DNA of 64,000 nt from Streptomyces katrae (GCF_000717655.1 NZ_JNZY01000006.1:1-64000), one strand, 5' to 3'. Shown: positions 21,675 through 29,998, counted from the first letter of the stretch. A program made the numbers and translations. Notes: a model not told the origin generated them from the letters alone.

Positions 21675-23321
21675 TCAGCCGGCCGGGTGCGGTGCACCGG
21701 CCGGCACCGCGGCACGCAACTGGTCCCGCAGGTCGTCGACCAGTGCTTCGGTGCCGGCCGGGCCGCTCGCGGCACCGAAGACGTGGTGGTCCGGACGGAC
21801 GAGCAGCGAAGTCGCCCCGAACCGCGTCAGATACGGCCCGTAGACCTCGTCCGTGTCCACCACGCCGACCACCGCCGGACCGTGCTCGTCGGATGCCCGT
21901 CCGGGCGGCAGCAGCCGCACCACATGGGCTCCGAGGCCGGCGAGGAAGGACAGCCGCTCCTCGTCGAGCACGGTGTGCGGGTCGTCGGTGGTCAGCAGGA
22001 CGAAACCACGCCCGACGACGTCGTCGAACAGCCCGACGGGACCCTGGCGTGCCACGCGTCCCTGCGGTACGACGGCGCCCGCGGGCGCCTCGACCGCCCC
22101 GGCCCCCGGCCGCCGGTGCAACAGCCCGCCCGAGAGCGCCTTCGCCGGCTCCGGTCGGCCCGCCGGCTTGCCGCGCCGGTTGGCGAGCACCGTGGCATCC
22201 CGCTCGGCGGCGGCCGCCGGGTCCGTCACACAGATCACCCGGCCCAGCTGGACCGACGCCAGGATCGCCTCCTTGGCCTGTGCGCGGCGCTCCTGCGTGT
22301 AGCTGTCCAGTACGGACTCGTCCGCGAGGCCGCGGAGCGTCAGGTCCAGCTTCCACGCCAGGTTGACGACGTCCCGGATGCCGGAGCACATGCCCTGCCC
22401 GGCGAAGGGCGGCATGAGATGGGCCGCGTCGCCGGCCAGCAGGACACGGCCCACGCGCCACTGGTCGGCCCAACGGGCCTGGAAGATGTACGTGGTGCTG
22501 CGCAGCAGGGTGGCCGTGTCGGGGGTGACGCCGAACGGCGCCAGCAGCCGCCAGGCCGTCTCGTCCCGGTTGAGCTCGGCGGTGCTCTCGCCGGGCAGGC
22601 GCATGAACTCCCAGCGCCGGCGCCCGGGGCCGCTGGCCACCACGGTCGTGGGCCGGGCCGGATCACAGATCTGCACGTTGGTGGGGGTGAACTCGCGCGG
22701 CTGGCGCAGTTCGACGTCGCAGAGCAGCCACTCGTAGGAGAACCCGAGGTCGGTCACGGACACGTCGAGGTGGTCGCGCACGAAGCTGTTGGCTCCGTCG
22801 CACCCCACGACCCACCGCGCGGAGAGGACGCGTGTCGCGTCGTCGTCGGTGGTCGCCGTCACCTCCACGCTTTCCCCGCCGTCGGTGATCTTCACGACCT
22901 CGTGCCCGCGCAGCACCGTGATGCCGGGAAGTGCCGCCGCCCTGGCGGCGATCAGCTCCTCCAGGGCCGGCTGGTGCATCGTGTTGGCGTCCGGCCAGCC
23001 GTACGGTCCGGACGTCGTGAACTCGATGTCCAGCAGCGCCGCGCCGGAGGGGGTCTGCCACTGGTAGCCGTTGGCCGGCTCCGTGACCCGGCCCAGCTCC
23101 GGGCCGATCCCGGTGGCCGCAAGGAGCCGCGCGGTCTCCCCGTCGAAGCTGGTCGCCCGGGGAAGCCGGTACGGCCGGGCGCGGCGCTCGAGCACGGTCA
23201 CCCGCCAGCCGCGTTGGGCGAGCAGCACCGAGAGCGTGGCACCGATCGGCCCGTTGCCCACGATGACGACGTCCGTGTCCGTCGGATTGGCGTACGTGTC
23301 GTGAGTTCGCATGGTTGGCAT
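21675..23321 (-). CDS. FAD-dependent aromatic monooxygenase (MhpA-like)
   Basis: A PHBH-fold flavoprotein of about 548 residues: N-terminal GxGxxG (VGNGPIGATLS), the mid-protein DG motif (GCDGANSFVR), GDAAHLMPPFAGQGM, and a C-terminal thioredoxin-like extension. It resembles 3-(3-hydroxyphenyl)propionate hydroxylases. Ansamycin relatives include Rif-Orf19, which is needed for naphthoquinone ring formation, and GdmM, which oxidises the benzenoid ring. Here it most likely hydroxylates the AHBA-derived ring during or after chain growth. I chose the ATG at 23321, which has AGGGG a few bases upstream; ATGs at 23333 and 23312 are alternatives. A leftward promoter (TTGACA at 23473-23468, 18 nt, TACCAT) lies beside a RifZ-type motif. 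Confidence 0.88.
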   Translation of the reverse strand: MPTMRTHDTYANPTDTDVVIVGNGPIGATLSVLLAQRGWRVTVLERRARPYRLPRATSFDGETARLLAATGIGPELGRVTEPANGYQWQTPSGAALLDIEFTTSGPYGWPDANTMHQPALEELIAARAAALPGITVLRGHEVVKITDGGESVEVTATTDDDATRVLSARWVVGCDGANSFVRDHLDVSVTDLGFSYEWLLCDVELRQPREFTPTNVQICDPARPTTVVASGPGRRRWEFMRLPGESTAELNRDETAWRLLAPFGVTPDTATLLRSTTYIFQARWADQWRVGRVLLAGDAAHLMPPFAGQGMCSGIRDVVNLAWKLDLTLRGLADESVLDSYTQERRAQAKEAILASVQLGRVICVTDPAAAAERDATVLANRRGKPAGRPEPAKALSGGLLHRRPGAGAVEAPAGAVVPQGRVARQGPVGLFDDVVGRGFVLLTTDDPHTVLDEERLSFLAGLGAHVVRLLPPGRASDEHGPAVVGVVDTDEVYGPYLTRFGATSLLVRPDHHVFGAASGPAGTEALVDDLRDQLRAAVPAGAPHPAG

Positions 23322-23486
23322 CGTGCCCCTCATCGCATGCTGTGGGCAGATCAGCGCGCACTTCGAAAAACGGCGTCAAGGAAGACTTCACAGGTCCGCG
23401 CTGTTTGAAGGGCTGAATTCCGCCACGCCGGAAAATTGCCAGAATGGTAATCAGGCCGTTCGGGGCGTGTCAAGGAGCAGGAAAAC

Positions 23487-23504
23487 CTATCAGGTCGGGG
23501 GATG
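23487..23504 (+). promoter_or_regulatory. RifZ-type operator (CTATC-N8-GGATG), copy 2
   Basis: CTATC, eight bases, GGATG. It lies 166 nt upstream of the divergently oriented monooxygenase start and 14 nt upstream of that gene's predicted -35 box, so relative to the gene it is in the opposite orientation to copies 1 and 4. Confidence 0.6.
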
Positions 23505-23543
23505 TCCAGTCGGCGATTTCTGCGCTAAGCAGGCCCGCCCGGC

Positions 23544-23741
23544 TCATTCCACCAGCGAGATGGCCCGGCCCGGACAGACGTAGGAAGCCTCCCGGGCCTT
23601 CTGCGCCAGGAGTTCACTCTCGAGCTCGGAAATCAGCACGACGACCGTGCCGTCATCCTCGTTCTGGTCGAACAGCTCCGGCTCGGTGAACATGCATTGA
23701 CCTGCACCGATGCACTTGTCGACGTCCGCGATGATCTTCAT
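23544..23741 (-). CDS. Ferredoxin, single 3Fe-4S cluster type
   Basis: A 65-residue acidic protein with CIGAGQC near the N-terminus (Cys10 and Cys16) and a C-terminal CP motif (YVCPGRAI). This three-cysteine pattern is typical of Streptomyces ferredoxins that donate electrons to cytochrome P450s. The start at 23741 has AGGAGG 8 nt upstream; a longer in-frame start would add an unrelated extension. No P450 is present in the window, so its partner is probably elsewhere in the cluster to the left. It faces the thioesterase gene across a shared regulatory region. Confidence 0.93.
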   Translation of the reverse strand: MKIIADVDKCIGAGQCMFTEPELFDQNEDDGTVVVLISELESELLAQKAREASYVCPGRAISLVE

Positions 23742-23828
23742 GGTGATTGCCTCCTGCGCGTTCGGGAAACCACAGCCTGACACATGCCGGGGCGCCTTCG
23801 AAGCGGAGCGCGTCATTTTCCGGAGGCG

Positions 23829-23846
23829 CTATCAGATCGAGGGATG
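23829..23846 (+). promoter_or_regulatory. RifZ-type operator (CTATC-N8-GGATG), copy 3
   Basis: CTATC, eight bases, GGATG, in the divergent region between the ferredoxin and the type II thioesterase genes. A -10-like TACCCT lies 21 nt downstream (23868-23873) in the thioesterase direction, the same spacing as copy 1. Confidence 0.62.
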
Positions 23847-23985
23847 TCCGGCCGGTCGCGCCTGCCCTACCCTCCAGAACGAAGATAAAAATCTCGGGAT
23901 CGCACGGTTCCCACCGTCGATCGTTGGTCGGTCCGCGGTGGGGCAGCAGCGCGCCAAGGGTGATTCCTGAAAGGAATTTATTTCC

Positions 23986-24774
23986 GTGCCTCAGTCAGCG
24001 GAGCAATTCGAAAAATGGGTACGCCGAACTCATCCGGCGCCGGACAGTGAAGTCCGCCTCGTATGCCTGCCGCACGCAGGAGGATCGGCGAGCTTCTACT
24101 TCCCGTTGTCCAAGGCGCTCGCTCCCGCGGTGGAGGTGCTGGCGATCCAGTACCCGGGGCGGCAGGACCGCCGCCACGAGCCGAACATCCCCAGCATCCC
24201 CGACCTGGCGGACCAGATCTTCGCGGCCGTGCGCCATCTCGACGATCTGCCCCTGGCGTTGTTCGGGCACAGCATGGGCGCCGTTCTCGCCTACGAGCTC
24301 GCGCTGCGCATGCAGGACGCCGGCCTCCCCTCGCCCGTGCGCTTCTTCGCGTCCGGCCGGCGGGCCCCCTCCCGCTACCGCGACGACGTGGTCCACCTGG
24401 GGTCGGACGCACAGATGGTGGCCGAGCTCCGCAAGTTGAGCGGAACCGACGCGGCCATGCTGGCCGACCCGGAACTGCTGGAAATGATCATGCCGGCCAT
24501 CCGCAGCGACTACCGTGCTGTCGAAACGTACCGGTACGAACCCGGCCGGAAGCTGGACTGTCCGGTGACGGTGCTCACCGGAGACAGCGATCACCGGGTC
24601 TCGATCGACGAAGCGGCGTCCTGGGAAGCGCACACCACCGGCCCGACGGAGCTCCACGTGTTCCCCGGAGGTCACTTCTTCCTCGCCGATCAAAACGAGG
24701 CCGTGACCGGACTGGTGGCGGAGAGACTGCTCCGCCGGAGCGTACCCGTCGCCGCCCTCGATCGCAGGGCTTGA
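23986..24774 (+). CDS. rifR: Type II (editing) thioesterase, RifR type
   Basis: This 262-residue alpha/beta hydrolase removes aberrant acyl groups from the PKS carrier domains. It has the N-terminal LPHAGGSA oxyanion segment, the nucleophile Ser96 in GHSMG, the Asp of the TGDSD loop and the catalytic His in GGHFFLAD. The GTG start has AAGGA 10 nt upstream. It opens a transcript that continues through the 39-aa ORF and the metallophosphoesterase, so two proofreading-type activities may be co-expressed. Confidence 0.93.
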   Translation: MPQSAEQFEKWVRRTHPAPDSEVRLVCLPHAGGSASFYFPLSKALAPAVEVLAIQYPGRQDRRHEPNIPSIPDLADQIFAAVRHLDDLPLALFGHSMGAVLAYELALRMQDAGLPSPVRFFASGRRAPSRYRDDVVHLGSDAQMVAELRKLSGTDAAMLADPELLEMIMPAIRSDYRAVETYRYEPGRKLDCPVTVLTGDSDHRVSIDEAASWEAHTTGPTELHVFPGGHFFLADQNEAVTGLVAERLLRRSVPVAALDRRA

Positions 24775-24807
24775 CCGGCACTCGACGAGTGCCAGGAGGA
24801 GAGAAAC

Positions 24808-24927
24808 ATGACTTCCAGTTCGCCGCAGCACGCGGCCGCCGTCCCCGCGCGGACGGCTGCGTGCGCGAAGCAGGCGGATAGCTCCCTCCTGGCACCCGTC
24901 GTGTGCACCGAAGAGGAGGCGGGATGA
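24808..24927 (+). CDS. 39-residue ORF coupled to the metallophosphoesterase
   Basis: The ATG is preceded by a strong AGGAGGAGAG ribosome-binding site, and the stop overlaps the next start as ATGA. The predicted peptide begins MTSSSPQH, is Ala-rich in the middle, has Cys residues at about positions 19 and 33, and ends in an acidic EEEAG tail. It has no signal peptide or membrane helix that I recognise. It may be a small functional protein, a peptide precursor or a leader that drives coupled translation of the enzyme. I do not recognise the family. The Shine-Dalgarno of the downstream gene lies inside its last codons. Confidence 0.55.
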   Translation: MTSSSPQHAAAVPARTAACAKQADSSLLAPVVCTEEEAG

Positions 24928-25784
24928 CCGGGAAAGCCGGTGGTACGGGCGGGGGACGGTTGCTGGCCATCAGCGACCTCCACCTCAACCACGCCGAGAA
25001 CCGCGCCCTGGTCGAGCGGATGACACCGGACTCGCAGGACGACTGGCTGCTGGTCGCCGGGGACGTGGGCGAGAACGTGGCCGACATCCGCTGGTGCCTG
25101 GAAACCCTCGCGAGCCGCTTCCGCAAGGTCGTCTGGGTCCCCGGCAACCACGAACTGTGGACCCACCCGAGCGACTCCCTCACCCTGCGCGGTGTCGCCC
25201 GCTACGAGCACCTGGTCGAGCTGTGCCGCGAACTGGGCGTCACGACGCCCGAGGACCCCTACCCGATCTGGGAGGGGCCGGACGGCCCCGTGGCCGTGGC
25301 ACCGCTGTTCCTGCTGTACGACTACTCCTTCCTGCCGGCCGGCTGCACCACCAAGGAGGAGGGACTGGCCTACGCGCACAGCACCGGAGTCATCTGCAAC
25401 GACGAGTACGTCCTGCACCCCGACCCCTACCCGAGCCGCGAGGCCTGGTGCCGGGCCCGGGTCGCCGAGACCGAGCGCAGGCTCGCCGAACTCCCCGACG
25501 GCCTGCCCACCGTCCTCGTCAACCACTACCCGCTCGACCGGCACCCGACGGACGTCCTCTGGTACCCGGAGTTCGCCATGTGGTGCGGGACCGGACTGAC
25601 AGCCGACTGGCACCGCAGGTTCAACGTGGCCGCCATGGTCTACGGCCATCTCCACATTCCGCGGACCACGTACCACGAGGGCGTCCGCTTCGAAGAGGTG
25701 TCCGTGGGATATCCCCGCGAGTGGCGCAAGCGCCAGGGCCCGCCGGGGAGGCTGCGCCGGATACTGCCCGTGGAGGCCGGGTGA
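24924..25784 (+). CDS. Metallophosphoesterase, PptH-like
   Basis: The 286-residue calcineurin-type phosphoesterase has every metal-binding motif: ISDLHLNH, AGDVGEN, GNHELW, VNHYPL and YGHLHIPRT. The C-terminal FEEVSVGYPREWR segment and the PEFAMWCGT region match what I recall of M. tuberculosis PptH (Rv2795c), which removes 4'-phosphopantetheine from carrier proteins. Family members usually sit beside a phosphopantetheinyl transferase, but here the neighbours are an editing thioesterase and a LuxR regulator. I infer that it resets mis-primed PKS carrier proteins. A generic phosphodiesterase role cannot be excluded. GAGGAGG lies upstream of the ATG. Confidence 0.8.
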   Translation: MTGKAGGTGGGRLLAISDLHLNHAENRALVERMTPDSQDDWLLVAGDVGENVADIRWCLETLASRFRKVVWVPGNHELWTHPSDSLTLRGVARYEHLVELCRELGVTTPEDPYPIWEGPDGPVAVAPLFLLYDYSFLPAGCTTKEEGLAYAHSTGVICNDEYVLHPDPYPSREAWCRARVAETERRLAELPDGLPTVLVNHYPLDRHPTDVLWYPEFAMWCGTGLTADWHRRFNVAAMVYGHLHIPRTTYHEGVRFEEVSVGYPREWRKRQGPPGRLRRILPVEAG

Positions 25785-25813
25785 CCGGGTGACCGCGTGA
25801 CCGGCGTCGGACG

Positions 25814-27130
25814 TCAGCCGACCTGAGCGAGCTCGGGAGCGGCACTGGAGATACGGCTCCACGTCCGCGTCAGTTCCACACGGGAGGCCACGTTCATCTT
25901 GCGGAAGATCTTCTTCAGATGGAACGCCACGGTGTGACCCGAGATGAACAGGTGTTCGCCGACCTGGGAGTTGGTGAACCCCTGGCTCACCAGCTCGGCC
26001 ACCGCGGCCTCGGTGACGGTGAGGGAGCCGGCGCTCACACCGTCCTGGCCGGCGTACTGCGGATAGCGGCCGCGGCGCACACCGAGCGAGCGGAGCTTGC
26101 TCACGACCCTGCGGGCATCCCGCGGGGCCGCGGAATGCGCATACCCTTCCACCGCCCGTTCGAGGATCTCGACGGCCCGGTCCCGCTCCTGGCCCAGCTC
26201 GGAGAGGAGAGTCCCGGCATCCTCGTAGGCGGACGCGCCGGCCCACAGGTCCAGATGCGCTTCGGCCGCAGCGATGACCCGTTCGGGGTTCTCCTCCAGC
26301 AGCCCGTCGGCGTGCACCGCCGCCGCCTCTATCGACCGGAGCCCGCGGTTGCGGGCGGCGAGCCCGGCAGCCTCGGAGGCCGCCCGCTCGGCGAGGGATT
26401 CGTCGCCCAGCTTCCGAGCGGTCCGGACGAGCCAGGCGGCAGCGGCCGGCTGCGAGGCCAGGAGCTCCAGGATGAGCTGGTCGTCCGTGATGATGCCCGC
26501 GATGAGATGAGCAGCACTCTTCGCGCCACCCTGTACTTCCAGGAACTGGGCCGCGGCCCAGGCGCACTGACTGGGCCTGTCGACCGTCCGGCCGAGAAGG
26601 GCGTCCTGCCGCAGCTGATCGACGAAGTCCAGGCTGACGCTCATGTTGCCCTGGCGCAGGGCGCTCAGTGCCAGCATGGTGTGCGCGTCGGGAAGCAGGG
26701 AGTTGAGGTCGGCCTGCTGCGCCCTGCGCACGCCCCTGCCCGCCAGATCGGCAGCGGAGTCGACATCCCCCCGGTTGAACGCGAGTTCTGCCGCACAGAT
26801 CAGCGAAGCCGCCACCAGTCCGCCGGTTTCCCCGGCGCGGGCCGTCAGTTCCTCCACGCCGGCGAGCACCCGTGCCCCGGAGGCGAGTTCGCGGACCCGG
26901 ACGAGCAGGACGGAATGCCAGACCATGGCCGGCCCCACGCAATGGCCCGCGCATTCGGGGTCGGTCCGGGCGGCCAGGGCCGCCAGGCGAATCGCCTCGA
27001 CGAGTTCGCCGCGCGACCAGGCGGAAAACGAGAGCTCGGACCACCTGACCGTCTCGCAGGAGTTGCTCTCGCAGGTGCGCATGACGGAAAAAACCGGGGG
27101 CGTCTGCAGGCGAATCAGAGAGTCGAGCAT
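25814..27130 (-). CDS. LuxR-family pathway regulator (RifZ-like)
   Basis: A 438-residue protein whose C-terminus is a LuxR-type helix-turn-helix (TEAAVAELVSQGFTNSQVGEHLFISGHTVAFHLKKIF). The long helical N-terminal part is Ala/Leu-rich and TPR-like, with no Walker A motif that I can see, so it is not a full LAL ATPase. The start at 27130 has AGGAG 5 nt upstream, whereas the ATG at 27145 has none. The cluster contains four CTAYC-N8-KGATG motifs matching the RifZ operator, so this is the likely activator of the AHBA and tailoring operons. It converges on the phosphoesterase gene, with 29 bp between them. Confidence 0.88.
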   Translation of the reverse strand: MLDSLIRLQTPPVFSVMRTCESNSCETVRWSELSFSAWSRGELVEAIRLAALAARTDPECAGHCVGPAMVWHSVLLVRVRELASGARVLAGVEELTARAGETGGLVAASLICAAELAFNRGDVDSAADLAGRGVRRAQQADLNSLLPDAHTMLALSALRQGNMSVSLDFVDQLRQDALLGRTVDRPSQCAWAAAQFLEVQGGAKSAAHLIAGIITDDQLILELLASQPAAAAWLVRTARKLGDESLAERAASEAAGLAARNRGLRSIEAAAVHADGLLEENPERVIAAAEAHLDLWAGASAYEDAGTLLSELGQERDRAVEILERAVEGYAHSAAPRDARRVVSKLRSLGVRRGRYPQYAGQDGVSAGSLTVTEAAVAELVSQGFTNSQVGEHLFISGHTVAFHLKKIFRKMNVASRVELTRTWSRISSAAPELAQVG

Positions 27131-27524
27131 CACATCTCCTGTCATCGGATCATCAGTCGCGCCGCTTCGTCCGAGTGGTGGCGGTGGACGTGCCAGTCAT
27201 GATTCAGCACCGCGCTCCGGGGGGCCGGAGTGCTCCAGCCGGGCTCAAGTGCAGATCAAGACAGCTGCCGGAAGGCAGAAGTTCGGTTGACGAGGCGCGC
27301 GCAGCCCCGGTGAACGGAGGCTGCCGCCCACCACGGGCTCTCCCGTCCTGCGCGCCCCGGAGCGTCCTCGGACCGGGCGCACACGGCATCGAGCCGGTCC
27401 CCAGCGGTCCTCATGCCGCGGTCCCCGCAGGGACTATCAATTCTGATGATGGCGGACCGCGAAGGGCGCCGACAGTATGGGAGTCGTTCCGGAGCCCTCC
27501 GGTGCGGTGAACGGCGTGGAATGA
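27131..27524. promoter_or_regulatory. Divergent region between the luxR and rifJ genes
   Basis: 394 bp without a supportable gene. It must carry the leftward luxR promoter and the rightward rifJ promoter. The only specific signal I see is the RifZ-type motif at 27434-27451. Confidence 0.5.
27434..27451 (+). promoter_or_regulatory. RifZ-type operator (CTATC-N8-TGATG), copy 4
   Basis: CTATC, eight bases, TGATG: one base off the pattern. It lies 74-91 nt upstream of rifJ, with a -10-like CAGTAT 21 nt downstream at 27473-27478. Confidence 0.55.
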
Positions 27525-27986
27525 ATGGCAGGTGTCCCCTTGAGTGTCGTTCTTCTCTTGAACGGTCCCAACCTGGGCATTCTGGGACGACGCGAGCCGG
27601 AGATATACGGCACGGACACGCTCGCCGACATCGAAGCGGCGGTCGCCCGGGAAGTGAGCGTCAAGGGGTGGGAGGTCCTCTCCGTCCAGCACGACTCGGA
27701 GGGCGACCTCGTCGGCGCCCTTCACAGGCATTCCGACAGCACGGTCGGGGCGATCGTCAATCCGGGTGCCCTGATGATCGCCGGGTGGAGTCTGCGTGAC
27801 GCGCTGGCGAGCTATTCACCGCCGTGGATCGAGGTGCACCTCAGCAACGTATGGGCCCGCGAACAGTTCCGGCACGAGTCGGTGATCGCCCCTCTGGCGA
27901 GCGGTGTCGTGGTCGGCCTGGGCGCTTACGGCTACCGCCTCGCCGCCCAGGCGCTGATGCACCTGTCCGAGGCGAAGCCCTCGTAG
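27525..27986 (+). CDS. rifJ: AminoDHQ dehydratase (type II 3-dehydroquinase family)
   Basis: This 153-residue type II dehydroquinase-like enzyme dehydrates aminoDHQ to aminodehydroshikimate, the substrate of AHBA synthase. Characteristic segments are LLLNGPNLGILGRREPEIYG (catalytic Arg and Tyr), QHDSEGDLV, VNPGAL, EVHLSN and the FRHESV loop. It is separated from the other AHBA genes by about 6 kb, as in the rif cluster, and has its own RifZ-type motif. The ATG is weakly supported; a TTG five codons in, preceded by AGGTG, is possible. It is the last recognisable cluster gene, so the right boundary is near 28.0 kb. Confidence 0.92.
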   Translation: MAGVPLSVVLLLNGPNLGILGRREPEIYGTDTLADIEAAVAREVSVKGWEVLSVQHDSEGDLVGALHRHSDSTVGAIVNPGALMIAGWSLRDALASYSPPWIEVHLSNVWAREQFRHESVIAPLASGVVVGLGAYGYRLAAQALMHLSEAKPS

Positions 27987-28001
27987 CCCGCAGACGAGGG
28001 C
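27977..28001. terminator. Hairpin between rifJ and the VOC gene
   Basis: An 8-bp perfect stem (GCCCTCGT and ACGAGGGC) overlaps the rifJ stop codon. It lies between convergent genes, so it could end both transcripts. Confidence 0.6.
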
Positions 28002-28007
28002 CGCCGG

Positions 28008-28805
28008 TCAGTGGCCGTTGCCGGGACGCGACTCCAGGAGGGTGAAGACCGCGCCCTCCGGATCGGTGACCGTGGCCACCCTGCCGGCCAGCCCCTCCCG
28101 GGGCGGCTGGACGACGCGCCCGCCGAGCCGGCGGACCAGGGCCGTGGCCGTGTCGGCGTCCTCGACCTCGAAGTACGTCATCCAGTGCGGGCCCCGGTCG
28201 TGCGGGAGCGAGCGCCCGACCCCGTGCACCGCGGCGACCGGACGCCCGTCCAGCAGCAGCGTCACGTAGTCGAAGTCCGCGGAGGCCGTGCCGTGCGTCT
28301 CGGCCTCGTGGCCGAAGACGTGCTCGTAGAACTTGCCGACGGTCGACGTGTCCTGCGTGACCAGTTCGTTCCAGACCGGCGTGCCGGGGACCCCGGGCTG
28401 CCGGGTCCCGATCTGTTCCTCGGCCTGCCAGAGGCCGAAGATCGCCCCCAGCGGGTCGGAGCAGATCGCCAGGCGCCCCGCGGCGCCCGCGTCCAGCGGG
28501 CCCACCGCCACCGTGCCGCCGCAGGAGCGGATCGTCTCGGCCGTGGAGTCCGCGTCGTCGGTGGCGAAGTACGTCGTCCAGGCCACCGGAAGATGCCGGT
28601 CCGGCGGCATCTCCCCGATGCCGGCCACCTCCTGGCCGTCGAGCAGCGCGCGGACGTACGGGCCGAACGGCTGGGGGCCGGGCTCGTACTCCCAGCCGAA
28701 CAGATCGGTGTAGAAGGCCTCGGTGGTCCCGAGGCCGTGCACCATCAGACTCGACCAGCACGGTGTGCCGGGCGGGCGCCGCGTTGCTTCCGGTGCCTCG
28801 GTCAT
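28008..28805 (-). CDS. VOC (glyoxalase/bleomycin-resistance) family protein
   Basis: The 265-residue protein has two tandem VOC domains of about 120 residues. Each begins with a PxWxxL/E segment (GTPCWSSLMV and GTPVWNELVT) and contains a YxxLFGWE/YEHVFGHE helix and a terminal DPxGA(I/V)F strand. Streptomyces have many such two-domain proteins; the usual annotations are hydroxylase or glyoxalase-like. No specific substrate can be assigned. I chose the start at 28805 because GAGGAG lies 9 nt upstream; an ATG at 28832 lacks one. It is the first gene outside the ansamycin cluster. Confidence 0.88.
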   Translation of the reverse strand: MTEAPEATRRPPGTPCWSSLMVHGLGTTEAFYTDLFGWEYEPGPQPFGPYVRALLDGQEVAGIGEMPPDRHLPVAWTTYFATDDADSTAETIRSCGGTVAVGPLDAGAAGRLAICSDPLGAIFGLWQAEEQIGTRQPGVPGTPVWNELVTQDTSTVGKFYEHVFGHEAETHGTASADFDYVTLLLDGRPVAAVHGVGRSLPHDRGPHWMTYFEVEDADTATALVRRLGGRVVQPPREGLAGRVATVTDPEGAVFTLLESRPGNGH

Positions 28806-28979
28806 GTCAGCCGTCTCCTCGTCGTCGCTCATCCCGGACCAGATGCTTCCACTCCGGGGGGTCCGGCGCGCCCCGACCGGCCGGGTTTCGCCGGAGCGGG
28901 GAGAGATGACCGAATCAGGGCGGCCTGTCGATGTCGGGCTTGTTACACGGGCTGCGGAGCGGGGAGGAAGATGGGCCGT

Positions 28980-29834
28980 ATGACTGCGAACTCCACGACT
29001 TCCGCGATCCTCTCCGCGTCCGAACTGAGGGACGAGCTGGCCGGTTCCCGGCCGCCGGTGCTGCTGGACATCCGCTGGCAGCTGGGTGGCCCGAACCTGC
29101 GGTCCGAGTACGAGGCCGGACACCTGCCGGGTGCGGTGTACGTGGACCTCGACCGCGAACTGGCAGGTCCGCCGGGGGCGGGCGGCCGGCACCCGCTGCC
29201 GCAGCCGGAGGAGTTCGGGGCGGTGATGCGCAGGGCCGGGGTCTCGGCGGACGTCCCGGTGGTCGTGTACGACGGAGGCCAGGGGTGGGCCGCCGCCCGG
29301 GCGTGGTGGCTGCTGCGCTGGACGGGTCACACGGACGTGCGGGTACTGGACGGGGGACTGGCCGCATGGACGGCGGCGGGCGGGCCGGTGACGGCTGACG
29401 CGGTGACCGTGGAGGAGGGTGATTTCAAGCCAAACCCGGGGGCGGTGGGGCTACTGGACGCGGACGCCGCGGCGGCGCTCGCGCGGAGCGGGATCCTGCT
29501 GGACGCGCGGGCGGGGGAGCGGTACCGGGGCGAGGTCGAGCCGATCGACCGGGTCGGCGGGCACATTCCGGGAGCGGTGTCGGCGCCGACGACGGAGAAC
29601 GTGGGCGCGGACGGGCGGTTCCTGGCGGCGGATGCGCTGCGCGCCAGGTTCGCCGGGCTGGGTGTCTCCGGCGAGGCGCCGGTCGGGGTCTACTGCGGTT
29701 CGGGGGTCTCGGGGGCGCACGAGGTACTGGCGCTCGAGGTGGCGGGCGTCCCGGCCGCCCTGTACGCAGGCAGCTGGTCGGAATGGTCTGCGGACCCGAC
29801 CCGCCCCGTGGCCACGGGACCGAACCCCCAGTAG
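28980..29834 (+). CDS. Sulfurtransferase, two rhodanese domains
   Basis: The 284-residue protein has an N-terminal inactive rhodanese domain (LLDIRWQLGG, YEAGHLPGAVYVD) and a C-terminal active one with the catalytic Cys in YCGSGVSG. The CGSGV(S/T)G loop fits 3-mercaptopyruvate or thiosulfate sulfurtransferases. It is cytosolic, with no signal peptide. The ATG at 28971 is an alternative start, but its GGAGG is only 3 nt away; from 28980 the spacing is 12. It is divergent from the VOC gene and convergent with sepH. Confidence 0.9.
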   Translation: MTANSTTSAILSASELRDELAGSRPPVLLDIRWQLGGPNLRSEYEAGHLPGAVYVDLDRELAGPPGAGGRHPLPQPEEFGAVMRRAGVSADVPVVVYDGGQGWAAARAWWLLRWTGHTDVRVLDGGLAAWTAAGGPVTADAVTVEEGDFKPNPGAVGLLDADAAAALARSGILLDARAGERYRGEVEPIDRVGGHIPGAVSAPTTENVGADGRFLAADALRARFAGLGVSGEAPVGVYCGSGVSGAHEVLALEVAGVPAALYAGSWSEWSADPTRPVATGPNPQ

Positions 29835-29998
29835 CCGGCCGGCCCGGGTGCCGAACCGGCCCCGGGCGGGAAATCCGGCCGGGCCGCACCCACCGGCCCG
29901 CCGGCGTTCGAGGCGCGGGGCCTGGGGTGAGTCCCGGAAGAAAGCCGGGCGCGGCCGGGGCCCGCTTGCGCAGGGGCGGCGCAGCCGGGCCGGGGCGG

